Source: an uncultured Lactobacillus sp.
GTDB lineage: Bacteria; Bacillota; Bacilli; Lactobacillales; Lactobacillaceae
Reading direction: 5' to 3'
Length of the DNA: 64,000 bases
Assembly (NCBI GenBank): GCA_937874185.1
Contig: CALNAK010000022.1
Span: 248,001-312,000 of the forward strand
Below are positions 61,729-64,000 of this stretch, one piece after another. Made by a program: the position numbers and the translations under genes. The notes beneath the pieces are model-generated. The model was not told where the DNA came from. It was given only the letters and a program-made list of their open reading frames with translations, and ran no database searches. How positions within the stretch are numbered: position 1 is the first letter of the stretch; each line of letters opens with the position of its first letter.

Positions 61729-64000
61729 ATGGACAAAGTATTTACCGAAAGCGCCAAGAATGCACTTGTTTTAGCCCAAGAACAAGCTAAAACATTTCAT
61801 CATAATGCCGTTGGTACTGAGCATATTCTGCTTGGTCTAACAATGGAGAACGATGGTATCGCCGGTATTACTTTGAGAGATCTAGCTGTAAGTGATCAAG
61901 ATGTTGAAGAAGAGATTGAACATCTGACAGGTTATGGGGATGTCTCATCTAATACTGCTAAGGGAATTTACTTACCTTATTCTCCTAAGGGTCAAATGAT
62001 TTTGAGCAATGCGGAAGAGAATTCTAACCTATATAAGGCAACTCGTATTGGTACTGAACATATCTTGCTAGCTATTCTTGATGATTCAGATAATTTAGCA
62101 AATCGTATTTTAGTTAATTTAGGATTGAGTTTGGCTAAAACTAAGTCATTACTCTTGAGTAAAATGGGTATGTCTAATAAGGCTGCACGTCGTGGTTTTG
62201 CGGCTGGTCTTAATAAACAAAAGAAACAACAATCAAATACAAGTGGTGGAACTCCAACTTTGGATTCACTTGCTAGAGATTTAACTAAGTTAGCTCGTGA
62301 TAATCAAATCGATCCAGTTATTGGTCGTAAAAAAGAAGTTGAAAGAACTATCCAAATTCTTAGTCGTAGAACTAAGAACAATCCAGTTTTAGTTGGTGAA
62401 CCAGGTGTTGGTAAAACAGCTATTGCTGAAGGATTAGCCATTGCTATCGTGAAGAAGGAAGTTCCTCTTGATATGCAAGGCAAACGTATCATGATGCTTG
62501 ATATGGGTTCATTAGTTGCTGGTACAAAGTATCGTGGTGAGTTTGAAGATCGTTTAAAGAAAATTATTGAAGAAATTTATGAAGATAAACATGTCATTCT
62601 ATTCATTGATGAATTGCATACTTTAATTGGAGCCGGTGGTGCTGAGGGTGCTATTGATGCTTCAAATATTTTGAAACCTGCTTTGGCTCGTGGAGAACTA
62701 CAATTGATTGGTGCCACTACATCAAATGAATACCAAAAGTATATTGAAAAAGATACAGCATTAGAGCGTCGTTTTGCGAAGGTTCATATTGAAGAACCTA
62801 GTGCTGCTGATTCAGTTCAAATTTTGGAAGGATTACGTCCTAGATATGAACAACATCATGGTCTAACTATTTCCGATGAAGCTGTTGAAGCTGCTGTTCG
62901 TCTTTCAACACGTTATCTAACAAATCGTTTCTTGCCAGATAAGGCAATTGATTTAATGGATGAGGCATCTGCCAAAGTTCGTATCCACAATGTTTCAAAG
63001 AATAATAAGTTAGAAGAATTAACTAATCAATCAATGAAGTTATTGAATGATAAAAACAATGCCATTCTTGACCAAGATTTTGAAAAAGCTGCTCAGATTC
63101 GTGAAGAAGAACAGACTATTCAAGCAAGTATCGCTAAGCTAAAGAATAAGAAGACTGTTCAAACAAAGAAACCAGTTGTTACAGCTGATGATATTGCTGA
63201 AATCATTGCTGAATGGACTGGTGTTCCAGTTAAACAAATCACTCGTAAAGAGAGTGAACGTCTACTTAATCTTGAAGGAGAGCTTCACAAACGTGTTATC
63301 GGACAAGATAACGCCATTAGTGCTGTTTCTCGTGCTATCCGTCGTGCCAGAAGTGGTATGAAAGATCCAGATCGTCCAATTGGTTCATTTATGTTCTTAG
63401 GACCTACTGGTGTTGGTAAAACTGAGTTGGCTAAATCAATTGCTGAAGTAATGTTTGGTTCTGAAGACAACTTGATTCGTGTCGATATGTCAGAATACAT
63501 GGAACAATACAGTACTTCGAAGTTGATTGGTTCAGCTCCAGGTTATGTAGGATTTGATGAAGGTGGTCAACTAACTGAGAAAGTTAGAAATGAACCATAT
63601 TCAGTTATCCTATTGGATGAAGTTGAAAAAGCTCATCCAGATGTCTTCAATCTATTACTTCAAGTATTAGATGATGGTATCTTAACTGATGCTAAGGGTC
63701 GTAAAGTTGACTTCCGTAACACAATCATCATCATGACTTCTAACTTAGGTGCTAGATCACTTGAGGAAGATAAGTCAGTTGGTTTTGGTGCGAAGGATGT
63801 CCACAATGACTATAAAGAAATGCAAGAAAGAATCAATGTTGAATTGAAGAAGTTCTTCCGTCCAGAATTCTTGAACCGTATTGATGAAACAATCGTCTTC
63901 AAGGCACTTAACAAGGAACAACTTAAAGATATTGCTAAGATCATGAGTAATAACTTGAGAAAACGTCTTGCTGAAAGAGAAATTAAGCTAGTTATTTCTC
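61729..64000 (+). CDS. clpC: ATP-dependent Clp protease ATP-binding subunit ClpC (3' end beyond window)
   Basis: The first 757 codons are present and the frame is still open at 64000. The N domain with two Clp-N repeats (about 1-145) precedes AAA-1 (GEPGVGKT at 223-230, ILFIDELHTLIG). A UVR/M-domain coiled coil follows (ILDQDFEKAAQIREEEQ, about 445-461), then AAA-2 (GPTGVGKTELAKS from about 558, VILLDEVEKAH). ClpC unfolds substrates for ClpP and needs an adaptor such as MecA. Start ATG 61729, RBS AGAGG. ctsR and mcsAB, which often precede clpC in Firmicutes, are absent here. Confidence 0.96.
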   Translation, partial: MDKVFTESAKNALVLAQEQAKTFHHNAVGTEHILLGLTMENDGIAGITLRDLAVSDQDVEEEIEHLTGYGDVSSNTAKGIYLPYSPKGQMILSNAEENSNLYKATRIGTEHILLAILDDSDNLANRILVNLGLSLAKTKSLLLSKMGMSNKAARRGFAAGLNKQKKQQSNTSGGTPTLDSLARDLTKLARDNQIDPVIGRKKEVERTIQILSRRTKNNPVLVGEPGVGKTAIAEGLAIAIVKKEVPLDMQGKRIMMLDMGSLVAGTKYRGEFEDRLKKIIEEIYEDKHVILFIDELHTLIGAGGAEGAIDASNILKPALARGELQLIGATTSNEYQKYIEKDTALERRFAKVHIEEPSAADSVQILEGLRPRYEQHHGLTISDEAVEAAVRLSTRYLTNRFLPDKAIDLMDEASAKVRIHNVSKNNKLEELTNQSMKLLNDKNNAILDQDFEKAAQIREEEQTIQASIAKLKNKKTVQTKKPVVTADDIAEIIAEWTGVPVKQITRKESERLLNLEGELHKRVIGQDNAISAVSRAIRRARSGMKDPDRPIGSFMFLGPTGVGKTELAKSIAEVMFGSEDNLIRVDMSEYMEQYSTSKLIGSAPGYVGFDEGGQLTEKVRNEPYSVILLDEVEKAHPDVFNLLLQVLDDGILTDAKGRKVDFRNTIIIMTSNLGARSLEEDKSVGFGAKDVHNDYKEMQERINVELKKFFRPEFLNRIDETIVFKALNKEQLKDIAKIMSNNLRKRLAEREIKLVIS

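Overview
The window is AT-rich chromosomal DNA from a low-GC Gram-positive bacterium, almost certainly a member of the Lactobacillaceae. The gene order supports this: metS-tatD-rnmV-ksgA-veg-purR-glmU-prs, acpS-alr, and pth-mfd-murJ-like-rqcP-divIC-yabR-tilS-hpt-ftsH-hslO-dusB-lysS-tRNA-clpC, together with an L-lactate dehydrogenase, RNA polymerase delta and Veg. The strong A/T bias and the particular neighbours suggest a lactobacillus of the Companilactobacillus type, but I cannot prove the genus by eye.

Layout. 1-6.3 kb: a large membrane protein, a TetM-like ribosome-protection GTPase behind a terminator-bearing leader, three tandem palindromic repeats, and a FetAB-like iron exporter. 6.3-9.8 kb: Ppx/GppA phosphatase, a PEBP-family protein, an HExxH protein and a sirtuin with half its zinc site missing. 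10.3-19 kb: metS-tatD-rnmV-ksgA, veg, purR, glmU-prs (tRNA charging, 5S and 16S rRNA maturation, purine control, cell wall UDP-GlcNAc, PRPP). 19.2-27.4 kb: a Rossmann dehydrogenase, a divergent MarR/efflux pair, mscL, glpD, and an HD phosphohydrolase with LipL. 27.4-31.7 kb: DUF1934, rpoE (delta), pyrG with a CTP-sensing attenuator, and murA carrying Asp at the catalytic Cys position. 31.7-35 kb: a tandem pair of Lsa-like ABC-F genes, each behind its own attenuator leader with the same three-codon upstream ORF. 35-45.4 kb: rpmE2, an MFS pump, murF-cshA, acpS-alr, ald, a small unknown gene, a CBS protein and ldh. 45.5-60.3 kb: the long pth to lysS block covering translation rescue, transcription-coupled repair, division, tRNA modification and proteolysis. 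60.3-64 kb: palindromic repeats, a four-gene tRNA operon (Val, Leu, Thr, Gly) and clpC, which runs off the end.

The most unusual content lies between the genes. At least ten copies of a roughly 160-nt palindromic element can be folded into the same three-way junction. One inner stem changes sequence between copies while pairing is kept (five different six-base pair sets), so the structure itself appears to be selected. Eight of the ten copies form four head-to-head doublets, always a reverse copy then a forward copy, each doublet in one intergenic gap. Two doublets carry an extra small hairpin module. A second palindromic family occurs as three tandem copies after the tet-like gene and once after prs. 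I know of no named family that matches. The other strong signals are the paired ABC-F attenuators, the pyrG initiation/attenuation signal and the MurA Cys-to-Asp change.
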